This document shows positions 23,634 to 36,287 of a DNA stretch of 64,000 nucleotides, piece by piece. Numbering within the stretch: position 1 is the stretch's first letter; each line of letters begins with the position of its first letter. The stretch comes from Mangifera indica (lineage: Eukaryota > Streptophyta > Magnoliopsida > Sapindales > Anacardiaceae). The stretch lies in the NCBI RefSeq assembly GCF_011075055.1, contig NC_058138.1, forward strand, positions 18,574,928-18,638,927. Direction: 5' to 3'. The notes beneath the pieces are model-generated. The model was not told the DNA's origin, made no database searches, and saw only the letters and a program-made list of their open reading frames with translations. Position numbers and translations under genes: made by a program.

Positions 23634-26289
23634 TATTTGGGAGCGGCTGCTGCAAAGCTGCTTGCTTTGCTACAGAATCCAGACACTGCCTCCGTCTTTC
23701 GATTTTCCTTCTCTCAGATACGGCTAGCATGAAATGGTCCGGGTTTGGCGAGGCCCGATTTGAATTAGGGTAACTAGTAATGGATCCAAGGATTTGGGCC
23801 AAATGGGTTTGATTTTTCTAAGGTTATAAAGATCGGTTCGTGTAATTCTATGTTTTGAATTAGAATATTTATTCACTGTGTCCCTCGCAAATATACCGAA
23901 AGAACAAAGTACCGCCTTTAAAGTTGAAAAATGATAAATTCTTACTTTTTTTTTTTTTTTAAATTTTAACCATAATCTTATTATTTTATTATTTTCTTTT
24001 TTATTATATTTTTATTTATTCTTCTTCGAGTCTTCGACAATCCTCCTTTCTCAATCGCGATACCAATCTGAATTGAAATGAGATTGAAATAGAAAGAAAT
24101 TCTATAATCCCAATCGAAATTCTTTTAATCTCAATTTTAATCCCAATCAGAATGAGACTCCCAATAGTAATTTTTCCAATAAGTAACTCTCGAAGCACAA
24201 TCCAGTATAGTAATCAATTCCCACTCAACACAATTCGAAAACAAAACAGAATCAATTTCCAATTTCCGAAGTCCAAGTCAACCAAATCACTCAGAAGACT
24301 GAAATAGCAATCTCGTCTCCCCTCATCATAGTATTTTATCATTAACCATACCAACTTCTTTGAAATATTGTAAAGTTTGTCAATCCATTCTCTTTGGGAT
24401 AAACCGGATCTAATTATGCCACAAAGAAGTCAACTTTCTTGAAAGTTATAATAATTTATAGGCAAGAAAATGAAGTTATGGAAATCTGATGAAGAGCAGT
24501 TAATAGAGACACCGATTCCTTCTGTTGATAGGACTTGGATTACAAATGACACCGCCCAAAATCAACATCAGGGCGTTAGTCAATAAATGCGTCCACTTTT
24601 CAGATTTCCTCTTTGTTTCTTATCCTTCAATTTTTTCAAATTGTTCCCAAAAGTCACATTATGATTCTATCATTAGGTGAGTTAATTATTTGGCCATTGG
24701 GGGTGGTTTGGGTTTGAGATTTTAAGAATGAAATTAAACGTTTAAATTTTCTTTGAAGATATTTTAATAATTAATTTTTAATTTTTTTAATATAGTAATT
24801 ATGAAATTTGTTATTGGATTTGGGTTTCAAATTATGTTGAGTTGATCGATTCAATCTAAAAAGAACAAGTTTAATATTTGTTATACAATTCATTTCAATT
24901 CAATCCTGTATCAATCAATTCCTTTCTGGGCTTGATAGCAAAGAAGAAATTCCTTCTTGGGATTGATGTGAAATTTCTTCACAAGATTTTATCCAAATGT
25001 AGATGTTCATGTATAAAACCAGATGATACATATTTAGCAATGAAACGTAACTATGTCTATATCCATGGTTTTATTATGTTAAACATTGATTTATTTATGC
25101 AAAATTTTAGTTTCTAGATGAACTCATGTTGAATGGGTGTTTGACTTAATTTCTGTCTCACCATTTAGATGATGAACCTAACACAATTTGAAGGATTCAT
25201 ACGTGGCAACAACCCATTAAAAGCCAAGCAAAATAGGTTTATTAAAGAGATTAAATCGAAATTGACAAAGACGCAGGGCTAATCCCAGCTAACTCCAATG
25301 CCGCAGGCCATTGGGAAGACGACTCTTGTCGTGCAGTCGATGACATTATCATTAAATTTAGTAGTTTAATAAACCTATAAATTAATAAACTCCTCTAGAT
25401 AGACAATTATAAGCACTAGTTTCAATAATTACATGTGATACCAAGTATGACCAATAATTTGTCAAAATCAATGCCTCACGGTCACCAATGAGAATGGTTG
25501 TTGGCCTTGGTAGTGGACTTAGCCAGTATTTGCACTACCAAATAGTGCACCAATAATTTGTCACCGACAAAATGCTCTCAAATCAGTTGATGCTTGCCAC
25601 AAAAAGACAAATACGGGTTCTACATTCGCTATTAAAAACATGTATAGTTAATTTGAGAAAATCTACCTTTATTCATCTTCATACTATCTGTTTTAGACGG
25701 TAATGGCGATGGGTTTGGCGGGTAATTTAACTACCATTAGAGAGCCAGTAGAGAAATGAAGGAGATCCAGAGATATTTCGGGTTGGCTTATCCTTTATGA
25801 AAAGTGGTGGATGTAGAATTATTACACGTGCACTAGCAGACACTTGATTCCTGCTCCACTTCACTGACAGTTTCTGCTTCAGTGGCTGGGCGGGCTCCCT
25901 CTGTACCCAGTCTGATATAAAGGAATAGAGGTGCACATGAGCACATCATCATCCAGAAATGGATGAACCAAAAAATCAAAAGTAAATGTGAACGACCTAA
26001 TTAAATTCAATGACAGTGCAACGTTGACAAGACAGCCATTGTTGACGTGGAGACTTAACCGGGTGTATTTAATATAATTTTAAGTTCTTTCATTCTTGTG
26101 AGGTTTTATTGCTTTTCGTTTTCATTTCTCACAAGTGGGACGCAACAAGGATGACTCCCTGAAAAGAAAAACAAAAAGTAAAAGCAATTACGTCTCCAAG
26201 TCACTAACCACTGTTATAAGAAAGCCTTTTAACTGGAGAAAGATATAGGAATACGTAGAAAATAGTGTGTGCTTTTAGAATTTAATATC
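23634..26289. other. Intergenic region between the histone-fold gene and beta-galactosidase
   Basis: Promoters of two divergent genes. AT-rich with T-runs near 23950. A short plus-strand frame near 24471 (starting MKLWKSDEEQLIE) has no support beyond being open. A 14-bp inverted repeat is listed separately at 25233-25378. No other gene seen. Confidence 0.45.
25233..25378. repeat. Perfect 14-bp inverted repeat, possible miniature element
   Basis: ATAGGTTTATTAAA at 25233-25246 is the exact reverse complement of TTTAATAAACCTAT at 25365-25378, 118 bases apart. This could be the two ends of a short non-autonomous DNA element. I see no convincing target duplication. Confidence 0.4.
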
Positions 26290-29200
26290 ATGCTTGATAT
26301 AAGAGGCAAAGAGATTCTGGTGGTTCTGTGTTTGGCGTTGGGGGTTCTTGCCACGACGTCGTTTGCTGTTGATGTAACGTACGATCATAGAGCGGTGGTG
26401 ATTGATGGCAAGCGTAGGGTCCTCATCTCCGGCTCCATTCATTATCCTCGCAGCACTCCTGAGGTAACCTCAAACGCAGTAACTTACACTCTTTAATTAT
26501 CTGTTGTATATATTTATTAGTTATATATGTATTTATAATGTTCCTTTTTTGGTTGTTTGTGTAGATGTGGCCTGACCTTATTCAGAAATCTAAAGATGGA
26601 GGATTGGATGTGATCGAGACATATGTTTTTTGGAACTTACATGAACCAGTTCGAAACCAGGTTTTTTTCTCATTTTAGTCTCTGTGTGCGTTTGGTCGTC
26701 GAGAAAATGTAGGAGTGAAAGAAAGAATTGAAATTTTTAGATTTTCACTTTTTTTGGGTAATGTACAGTATAATTTCGAAGGAAGATATGATTTAGTTAA
26801 GTTCGTGAAGTTGGTAGCAGAAGCTGGTCTTTATGCTCATCTACGCATCGGTCCATATGTCTGTGCTGAATGGAACTACGGGTGAGAATTTTTTCTATTC
26901 TTTATTTTGTAATGGTAGTTTATATATGTAGTTTCGATTAAACAAGTAGAGTAAAATATTGTACAATTTTCTTTGATTTTCTGGGCAGAGGATTCCCTCT
27001 TTGGTTGCATTTTGTACCAGGAATTGAGCTTCGAACTGATAATGAACCATACAAGGTTTTCACTTTGCCTATTTTATGCCTCCAGCTTGTTGATGATTGG
27101 TGTATGTTGATTACTCAGTTATTGAATTTCTTGTTCCATTGTTTTAGGCTGAAATGCAGCGATTTACGACCAAAATTGTTGATCTGATGAAGCAGGAGAA
27201 ACTTTATGCCTCTCAAGGAGGACCCATCATATTATCACAGGTCTTTTTTAAATAATGTTTTACAAATAATGGTGTTTGGTTTTAGTATCCCACTCTAATC
27301 ACTTGATGCATTTTCATAATTTATAACTGTTGACTTTCTTATTATTAAAGAGAATAATCACTGACAGTGTTCTTAAATTTTTTCCCATTTTGTTATGCCA
27401 GATTGAAAATGAGTATGGAAACATTGATTCAGCCTATGGGGCTGCTGGGAAGTCATATATCAAATGGGCAGCAAGTATGGCTGTATCTCAGAATACAGGA
27501 GTACCCTGGGTCATGTGCCAGCAATCAGATGCTCCTGATCCAATGGTGAGTTATTTTTGGTTATTTATCTCTTCCATTGCCTTTCATGGTACTTTCCCAA
27601 AATAGAATTTCAATAATGAGACTACATAAACTTCATTTGAATGATGTCTTTTACTTGCAAGTCAGAAGGGTTCTTTCATGTTTTATGTAATCTTAGCACT
27701 GTAACTTTTCTCTTGCAGATCAACACTTGCAATGGATTCTACTGTGATCAATTCACCCCAAATTCTGACAAGAAACCCAAAATGTGGACAGAGAATTGGA
27801 CTGGTTGGTAAGCTGTCTAAACTTGTGGATCCTTATGATTTTGGCTGTTCAGATGAGAGCCCCCTTCAGTCAGTGTTATTTTTTTTCATATCTTTAGCTT
27901 TGTGATACGAAATTATTCACTAATTAGTTTCTCTATAATAAATAATACTAGGTTTCTTTCTTTCGGTGGTGCTGTGCCTTATAGACCTGTGGAAGATATC
28001 GCCTTTGCAGTGGCACGTTTTTTCCAGCGAGGTGGAACATTCCAAAATTATTATATGGTTAGCAATGATATTAGCAATTTATAGTTGCTGAACATAATTT
28101 TTTAAGCATACAACTTGTACTGTTGGACAAAGTCCAGACTCACACCAAGAGGAACATTTTCTTATTTATCAAATATGCTTTTGTTGCAAACTTCCAGTAC
28201 CATGGTGGAACAAACTTTGATCGGACATCTGGTGGCCCCTTTATTGCTACAAGTTATGATTATGATGCTCCGCTTGACGAATATGGTGTGTTCTGTATCT
28301 GTCTACTGCTATTGTTGGATATCCACTCCTTGATGTCTAACACCACACCCCTTCTATTTCATTTAAATTATTTTTCCAGTCATCAGTTGTCCGCTACCTC
28401 ATAAGTATTTGCAGTTATTGTGATGCTAAAAGGGGACTTGCTATGTGCTCATGTTAAATTACTAGAAAGAATGTGATAGATTTCACAATTTCCTATTTAT
28501 TTCTCAGGGCAACTCAGGCAACCCAAGTGGGGTCACCTAAAAGACCTGCATAAGGCCATAAAGCTTTGCGAGCCAGCATTGGTGGCCACCGATCCAACCA
28601 TTACATCTCTAGGTCAAAATTTGGAGGTACTAACTACTTAGCACTTTGATAGAGGTCCAACAGCTTCTACTGAATGGGTTGTAGTGTAAAAGTTGACTTT
28701 TGTTTGATACATTATTTTGTTTTTCTCAGGCAGCTGTATATAAATCGGGATCAACATGTGCTGCCTTTCTTGCCAACATAGACACGAAGTCAGATGTAAC
28801 TGTAAATTTCAGTGGCAATTCTTACCAGTTGCCTGCATGGTCTGTGAGCATTTTGCCAGATTGCAAGAATGTAGTTCTAAATACAGCAAAGGTTTGGATT
28901 CTGTTGCCTGTTGTCATACTTTACATGGTTACTTATAAACCTTTGTAAACCCAGCATGTGAAGATAGCTTGAGAATTTGGTCACTCTCTACTAAAATGAT
29001 TTCCGTAAAGTAATAGTTGATTTGCTTTTCCACAATTTTTTATAAGTTCTAAATTTCTTTATAAGAGAGTGACACAATATGGAACTTGTTCTTCTTAATT
29101 ATTTCTTTGCAATTTTTTTATTATTATTTTGCAATTTTTTTCGTTTTTCATATGACTAAAGTACAGAATTTTCTTTTCCATTTTTTTTGGGGTTAAGCTT

Positions 29201-32200
29201 TCTTGTATAATTTAACTGTATGTCTTGTGACAGATAAATTCTGTGACTGTGGTTCCAAGCTTCACACACCAATCTCTGAAAGTTAATGATGATTCTTCTG
29301 ATGCACCCCAGTCAGACTGGAGTTATATTAATGAACCTGTGGGCATCTCAAAGAAGGATGCATTTTCAAAGGTTGGATTGTTAGAACAAATAAACACAAC
29401 AGCTGATAAAAGTGACTACCTGTGGTATTCATTAAGGTGTGTCTACCAGCCTATTAATTTCACTTCTTTATGAAGTCATATGTTTTGCCCCTTCAACAAA
29501 TTATTTTGAAGTGCTAAGCATTTGAAGAGATTCTGTTTGCAATTGGCAGCACTGTCTTCAAAGCTGATGAGCCTTTCCTTCAAGATGGATCTAAAACTGT
29601 TCTTCATGTGGAATCACTTGGTCATGGCCTTCATGCTTTCGTAAATGGGAAGTTAGCAGGTACTAGGAATTGTTAACTAATGTAATGAGAAAATGATATT
29701 ATTTGATTGCTGCAGTTCTTTGGCAATCTGATTTCTTTCTTTTCTTTCATTTCTTTTGGGAAGTCCTTTTGTGTCTAGTTCTGTAAATCAGGATGGTAGC
29801 TCCCTGATAACTGAGGTAACTAGGCATTGGGTAGCACTCTAAAAAATCGTGATGGAAGGATTGTTTTTCTTCTTCCATCGACAGTTTTGAGGAACTGATG
29901 TAGGGTTTCCCTGTACAAATTAATGCAAGGCTAAAAATTGAATACCTTAATTAATGTGGAGATTCTGGTCCGCCAAGGAAGTTACTGGAGCTCATCTCAT
30001 TAACTTGTCTGTCTGTGTGCAAACTCATGCACCATATATCTGCACAGTGAGTTTCCCACTTGTTGGGGTGCTTCTTTATGTGAGTGTCTAGATAGCATAA
30101 AAGAGTGCCTTGAAAGACAACAGAATTTTTCACCAACTTAAACAGTATCAAGTTATTGTTGTTTGACTTGGTTATCGACCTTTCTTTTCCTTCTAGCTAT
30201 GCCCTTACTTTTTTCTTGGACAGCAATGAATTGGGTATTAGGAAAATGATGAAACTACCTTCACCTTTCTAATTCTTACTGTGTTTCTGGTTATAGCATC
30301 ATCTTGAAGAGGTGTCAAGGGATATGCATTGAATAATTGCTAACCAAATCAGAGGCAGTCAATTATGTCTCTTAGCAGGCACCTATCACATTCTCAGGGT
30401 ATTTGAAATTTTATAGCAATAATTGAGTCATAAACTAGTTAAGGTCCAGCCTATTTTAAGATATTCATAGAATGTTCATAGTTGTGCTTTTCAAATTATG
30501 AACACTTGTATATTAATCACTATTGGAGCTCTTTCAGGGAGTGGAAGAGGCAGCAGTGGTAATGCTAAGGTTTCGGTGGAGATCCCTGTCACACTTGCAC
30601 CTGGGAAGAACACAATTGATCTCCTGAGTTTTACCGTTGGACTTCAGGTTTTGCCCTCATGATCAAGATTTATGTGAACATTTATTGGAATAAAATCTAC
30701 ATTATATCTTTACACAATAGTTTGATAGTGACTGGACGTATTATCTTTTAGATGAAAAATTACAATATTTGATATGTGTGCGAATGTTTTTCTTATCTGA
30801 TGCAGTCTGTTTTTAATCTATATCAGAACTACGGAGCCTTCTATGACAAGAGAGGTGCAGGAATTACTGGTCCTGTGCAGCTGAAAGGTTTGAAAAATGG
30901 ATCTACTATCGATCTTTCTTCGCAGCAGTGGACGTATCAGGTTTGTCTTTATCTTCCAAAATTGTCCTAGTATTCATAATTCAGTATTACTGTAACATGT
31001 TTATTAAACTTGTATTTATCACAATTTCACAAACTCTGAAAACAATAAAGCAAGTTCCCAAATAGGGTCCTGCAGAATATGAATAAAGCATTCAAATTTC
31101 TGTGTCATTATGAATACAGATTGGACTACAAGGAGAAGCCTTAGATCTGCCTAGTGGAAGTTCTCCACAGTGGGTTTCAAAATCAACCTTGCCCAAGAAT
31201 CAGCCCTTGATATGGTACAAGGTAATGTTAAAATTTTGGTATATAGGTAATGTTATGTAAACTAGATTACCATATTTTTACTATCACATTTAAGTGAAGT
31301 TGGGAGAATAAAAATATACTATGTTTAAGTTAAATAATGCTTGTTCACTGGATGTTGCCAGTGAAACAACTAATAATTACGGTTAGGCTGGCCATCCATA
31401 ATTTTATGGACCCAGTTTCTTAAACACTAACAAAAGACAATACTTGTTGATTTAGAAAACGTTTGATGCCCCTGCTGGGAATGACCCTCTAGCAATAGAC
31501 TTCACCGGAATGGGGAAAGGTGAGGCATGGGTAAATGGACAAAGCATTGGGCGTTACTGGCCAACCTATGCCTCCTCAAATGGAGGCTGCACTGACTCTT
31601 GCAATTACAGAGGAGGTTACAGCTCAAACAAATGCCTTAAGAACTGTGGAACGCCGTCTCAGAAAATGTAAGTGCTTCTACATGGAAAATAGTTACCAAA
31701 TTATCAGATAATCTTTGTTCACATATCACCTATCTCACAGGTATCACTTACCCCATTCCTGGTTAAAATCAAGTGGCAACATTCTTGTATTGTTTGAGGA
31801 GGTTGGCGGTGATCCAACACAAATAACTTCTGCCACAAAACAGATGGGAAGTTTATGCGCCCATGTGACAGAGTCTCACCCTTTACCTGTAGATATGTGG
31901 ACTTCAGATTCAGAAACTGCCAGGACATCAGTGCCTGTACTATCACTTGAATGTCCATTGCCTGATCAGGTCATTTCTTCAATCAAATTTGCAAGTTTTG
32001 GAACACCTCGTGGTTCTTGTGGGAGTTTTAGCCATGGAAAATGCAGTGGCAGAGGGGCTCTTTCCATTGTACATGAGGTGTGATCTCACTCAAAATATAG
32101 ATGTATCATATTTTAGCTTACAACTGTATGTGCTGACAAGGATTCACTTTCAACAGGCTTGTGTTGGATCCAAGAGTTGTAGCATTGGAGTATCAAGCAA

Positions 32201-32264
32201 TACATTTGGCGACCCATGTACTGGAGTAATGAAAAGTTTAGCAGTAGAAGCTTCTTGTAAATGA
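26290..32264 (+). CDS. BGAL8: Beta-galactosidase, GH35, with C-terminal lectin domain (BGAL8-like)
   Basis: Secreted enzyme that removes terminal beta-galactose from cell-wall polysaccharides. Nineteen exons, 848 residues: 26290-26463, 26565-26660, 26769-26881, 26989-27055, 27148-27240, 27402-27545, 27719-27807, 27952-28057, 28198-28285, 28508-28626, 28730-28891, 29234-29436, 29550-29659, 30538-30647, 30827-30940, 31120-31221, 31456-31667, 31741-32077, 32157-32264. Signal peptide ([18 protein letters not shown]), then [17 protein letters not shown] and [17 protein letters not shown]. The GH35 signature [14 protein letters not shown] carries the acid/base Glu; WTENWTGWF carries the nucleophile. 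Galactose-binding-like domains follow, then a SUEL-type lectin domain ([32 protein letters not shown]). Ends EASCK. The whole reading frame is intact across all junctions, so the gene looks functional. Confidence 0.95.
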
Positions 32265-32871
32265 AGTGACGATGCACCAAGCATTCCCTTCATCTGGGTT
32301 ATAAGTAATTGTTCTCCCTAAGTATTTAACTGAATAAGATTTTAGATGCCTGCAATTTGTAAAATGTATTTCACCAGAAAAAGAAAAGGGCTAGGAAATC
32401 ATAGCTCAAGCTGTATTTTATTAGCCCAAAAAATAATAAAAATTAATGTTATCTACAATGAGAGTGCTCTGAAATCTGAATCATTGTGAAGTATTATTTA
32501 TTGTTGCTTGCTCATGGAACTAATTAACTAAAGGAATTAAACATGGAGCCATGTTTAGAAATCAGAAGTTTACATTCAGATATATTTGGAGTATCCAATT
32601 TATCTTTTTTAGGCTAGACTACCATCTTTTTCAGTACAGAGAAAGCCTATCTATAAAGTGTATGAAAACAAGGTAGCCTGGCTAAAACTGTATCTTTATT
32701 GAATCCCAAATGCAAATATATGACTGAAACAAGATTGAACACTATAGATTTTAATTTGATGAACAAAAAATGATGGATGTCACATGGGCAAATTTATTGT
32801 CCTTTATTTGTGTTGCACATGTACACCTACAAGAAGTACAACTTTCATGAAGATTATCAGTATTGATATAT
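32265..32871. other. Convergent 3' region between BGAL and Root cap gene A
   Basis: The 3' UTRs of both genes meet here. No coding feature. Confidence 0.5.
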
Positions 32872-34270
32872 TTATTCAACAGCAATCGTCTCTGACTGCC
32901 TATGGAATCTGCAAAGTCTGCAAAGAGGTGAATATAGGGATGGCGTTTGGTACTTGTCTTCCCCGCCCATCATTGGCATTGGAACTCCTCTCTTGACAGG
33001 GCTAGCATAATCCGGCCTGTAAGTTTTGCCCAAAACCCCTTCAACAAGGTCAGTTAGTTTTGGAAACCTGAACTGTGTCTCCAAGTGAGCAAAAGCATCA
33101 TCATTTGGTAATTGATAGTTGTGAGTCCTGTTTTCTTCAGCTCCAATAGGTCTAATCTTCACATCCATTTCCAACAAGCCTGCCACTGTCACTCTAACAC
33201 TGTTTGTATCATCAGTTCTTTCCACCACAACTTCCCTGTTATCCTTTATCCTCCATTCAGCGTCTCCATCCATGGGGACATTAACTGTCTCACCATCCCA
33301 TCTCACAGTGAGTGCATCAATATTATCATCCCACTGTGAGACTTTCTTGGAAGCAATGACAAGCATGTGAGAATCAAACATGACTGCAAGAGCTTGCACC
33401 CATGTAAAGTCTCGAGTCCTTCCCACAGGTCGAGTGCCGATGAAATGAGCATTGATTTGAAGGTTGTCATCTGAGACAATGGCAAAATTCCCTCCCTTGG
33501 CTCCATGGAAGTAAAACATTACACCATCACCACCTACAAACCGTGGATCATAACAAAGAGAACCATATCCATTGCAGTTTGGTGTTCTCCCTGCCAAATG
33601 TCAATAATTTAATCAGCGTGTAATATCTGGTAGAACATATATTCTGGCATCTCAAGTTTCTTACTTTTATTTATTTACAAGTTAGGTGAATCTATAAAGT
33701 TCCTTTAGGAACGCTAGCTCTCCTGTTTTAACTTGGAAATAACAATGAAAACCAGAAAGCTTCTGCGCTAGGTATAACAAAGAAGGAAAACAGAACATTT
33801 GATGTGCACATGAATATTGCTGATGAACAACTACGAACTTGAATCATTTACACTATAAATCTAAACCTAAATGAAAATCAACTTATCCTGGTTTACAAAA
33901 TAAAAGTATGGGTTACAAGTAGAGAACAGAAGAGCTTACACTTGCAAGTGACTTCACACTTGCTACTGCAGTCAATGAAGCATCCCTTTTGCTTCTTGTT
34001 GTGCTTAGGCTTCCTCTGTGGACATTGAGCAGGACACACTAGAGATTTTTGCTTACAGGCCCCTCTAGCCAGACAGTAAGCCCGTTCCTGCCCTGTTGGC
34101 AAAGATGTTAACATGTAGTAATTTGTTGAAGCAGCATCATAGGCACCCTTTTTATTGTTGTTGCTGTTTCCTTTCCCATTGCTTTGACCTTCTCCAAATG
34201 CAGATTTCATTGAAATGAATACTAGCAAGAAAGCTAATAAAGCACTTGATATTCTCACACCCATCTCCAT
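32872..34270 (-). CDS. Root cap family protein, copy A
   Basis: Secreted protein of the Root cap/late-embryogenesis-related plant family; molecular function not established. Two exons: 33940-34270 and 32872-33590; 349 residues. A signal peptide (SSALLAFLLVFISMKSAFG) is followed by a short Asn/Gly/Lys-rich segment, a Cys-rich block (CLARGACKQKSLVCPAQCPQ, GCFIDCSSKCEVTCKCK) and the conserved domain: NCNGYGSLCYDPRFVGGDG, FYFHGAKGGNFAIVSDD, NAHFIGTRP, HNYQLPNDDAFAHLETQF, GVPMPMMGGEDKYQTPSLY. The intron splits a codon after CKCK. A TATA-like TTATAAG on the minus strand near 34360 lies about 95 bases upstream of the start. Tandem with copy B, same strand. Confidence 0.9.
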
Positions 34271-36287
34271 TTGGTATTACTCTCTCTTACTCTTTCTCAA
34301 TGCAGGAGATGGGATGGGAAGAGATGTATAAAAAGATGTGGTGAGGAGCAACTAGGCCCTTATAATTAGGCTTAATTAATGTTAAGTTCCTTCTGACTTT
34401 TAACAAGTTGAGAAACAGCTCTTTGTTATTAATAATCTGTAGGGTCTATGAGGGATTTAGAATTGACTAAACTGGTTTTAGACTGAGCTTTGACAGGTAA
34501 TAAGCCTAAAAAACAAGAAATGATTCAGAAAATTCTCATTGAAGCATAATTCAGGCCGACCTTAAAATGATTATTAGTCTATTGTTGCTTCGTATTAATA
34601 TGTATACATGGATTTGTCAAATAGTATTTGTTCACAACTTGCATCTTTTGGTTGGAGCACATAGTTTTCTTCTTTACTTTTAGCTAGAGCGAAATCTAAC
34701 TTATCCCTCTTACTGTCTTTTTTCCAATTACGTTATGAAAGATTCAAAGCTTGCCAAATTATTTATGGCTATGTTAAAGTGAATGGTTTTAAATGAAGTG
34801 ATTCACCTACCGAAGTTTCAACATGGCTGCTATACAGATCAAGAACCATGTCTTCTCATAAACTCATTATATGTATGCCTTTTTCAAGTTCCAATTCACA
34901 TGAAACCCAACTATGAGACAGTTTACTGGATAAACTACTCCTAAAGTCACTGAAGATCAAATTCTAGCATAAAATTTTAATTAAAGTCTTGATAACGCTA
35001 GCTTCATGTGATTGGCTGCCTCTGGTGCCTAGGATCCCATGAATACAACTATGTATCACGGAAATGGAAACGTTAATATGTATTTTTTCAAAAATATACG
35101 AAACGAAAATGTGGGAAATGAATAAATATGAAAAATATAAGATTTTTTTATAAATACCAAAATTTGTAAAAATACAATAATAGGTATTTAAAAAAAAAAT
35201 AGTAAAATACAGTAACTTTTTAGCTATATTAAAGCTTAGACCCAACCTATTTGGTATAACCATCAACAATCAAATAAATAATGTATATAAAACTCAACTA
35301 AGTTGATTTTTCGAGGGTTCATCAATGGTTGGATAAATTAGAAATGAAAAGAAGATAAGTTATAACATGTCAAAGCAAAGGAAAGCTTTGGATATCGAAG
35401 AGGAGAGGAAACGAAATCAGAGTTAAGGTTCGAATTTGTGAAGAAAAGTGAAATATGAAATCAATGTTTAATCAATAATAAGGAAAAGAAACACGTTTCA
35501 ATTTTTTATATTTTCAAAATGCGCATAAATGTTTCATACTAATTTCGGAACGTTTTGAAAATAAAAACGTTTCGGAATTTCTCTACATCCCAGATATATA
35601 GTAGAAAATTATAGGCTATAATTTTTGTATTACTAATATGTCTTGGGCTTCCATGGTAACCTTCATTGCATTGTAGCATTTCTAGATTGAACAATGTTAT
35701 ATGTATATATTTTTTGTACATAATTTAAATATATAAATTATATGTGATCATGTGATTAAATATTATTTTATTTTAATTTAAAATTATTCAATGGCATTAT
35801 GATACATCTTATATTATGTCCCGAATTTTGCAATTCATAATTAATGTGATTCGGAAACACAAAATTGAAGCACATGGCTGATGATGCAACAATGTATTGA
35901 CCCCCGTCCTACGGAGGCCACATGGGTTTGCATCCCACCTCTATTCATGATCCCGGGTTTAGGGTTTACAAATTTCACAAGTTAATGTTGGAAATGATTT
36001 AAAACATAGCTTTAAACTTTGTTTTATGAAATTTCATACATCCTGATATTGGCCAAAGAACAGCAACTGTATTTTGAAATATCAATAAACGAACAAGAGA
36101 TAAAAAGGAATCAACTGTTGGGCATCTTTCATGGCCCTTATTTGTTTTTAAGCAAAATGAAAACATGAAACAAGATAATCTTCATACATACATTTAGATG
36201 CCCGTTTTGGTTTACCAATGAAACAAGAACATTATTGTATAATTTATTTTTTTGGTACTTGTTATCAATATTGTCATGATCATCTTC
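34271..36287. other. Spacer between the two Root cap genes
   Basis: Promoter of copy A on the left and 3' region of copy B on the right. An AT-rich miniature-element-like stretch lies at about 35705-35815. No gene is recognised. Confidence 0.5.
35705..35815. repeat. AT-rich miniature element, degraded copy (inverted orientation)
   Basis: Contains the family core in reverse (ATTATTTTATTTTAATTTAA, then AATTATTCAATGGCATTATG) beside AATTTAAATATATAAATTAT. Matches the elements at 54033, 56135, 56341 and 60696 in order of motifs, but is more diverged. Confidence 0.4.

Noticed and set aside
23281..23727. 148-codon plus-strand frame, Phe/Leu/Ser-rich
   Set aside because: Antisense of the Lys-rich first exon of the histone-fold gene; AAG/AAA codons give Phe and Leu on the other strand.
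24471..24587. Short frame starting MKLWKSDEEQLIE
   Set aside because: Reads plausibly, but there is no homology, splice context or promoter evidence I can name, so it is not listed as a gene.
35890..35960. Possible tRNA-derived or SINE-like B box (GGGTTTGCATCCCACC)
   Set aside because: No A box, no cloverleaf and no poly-A or poly-T tail pattern could be found.
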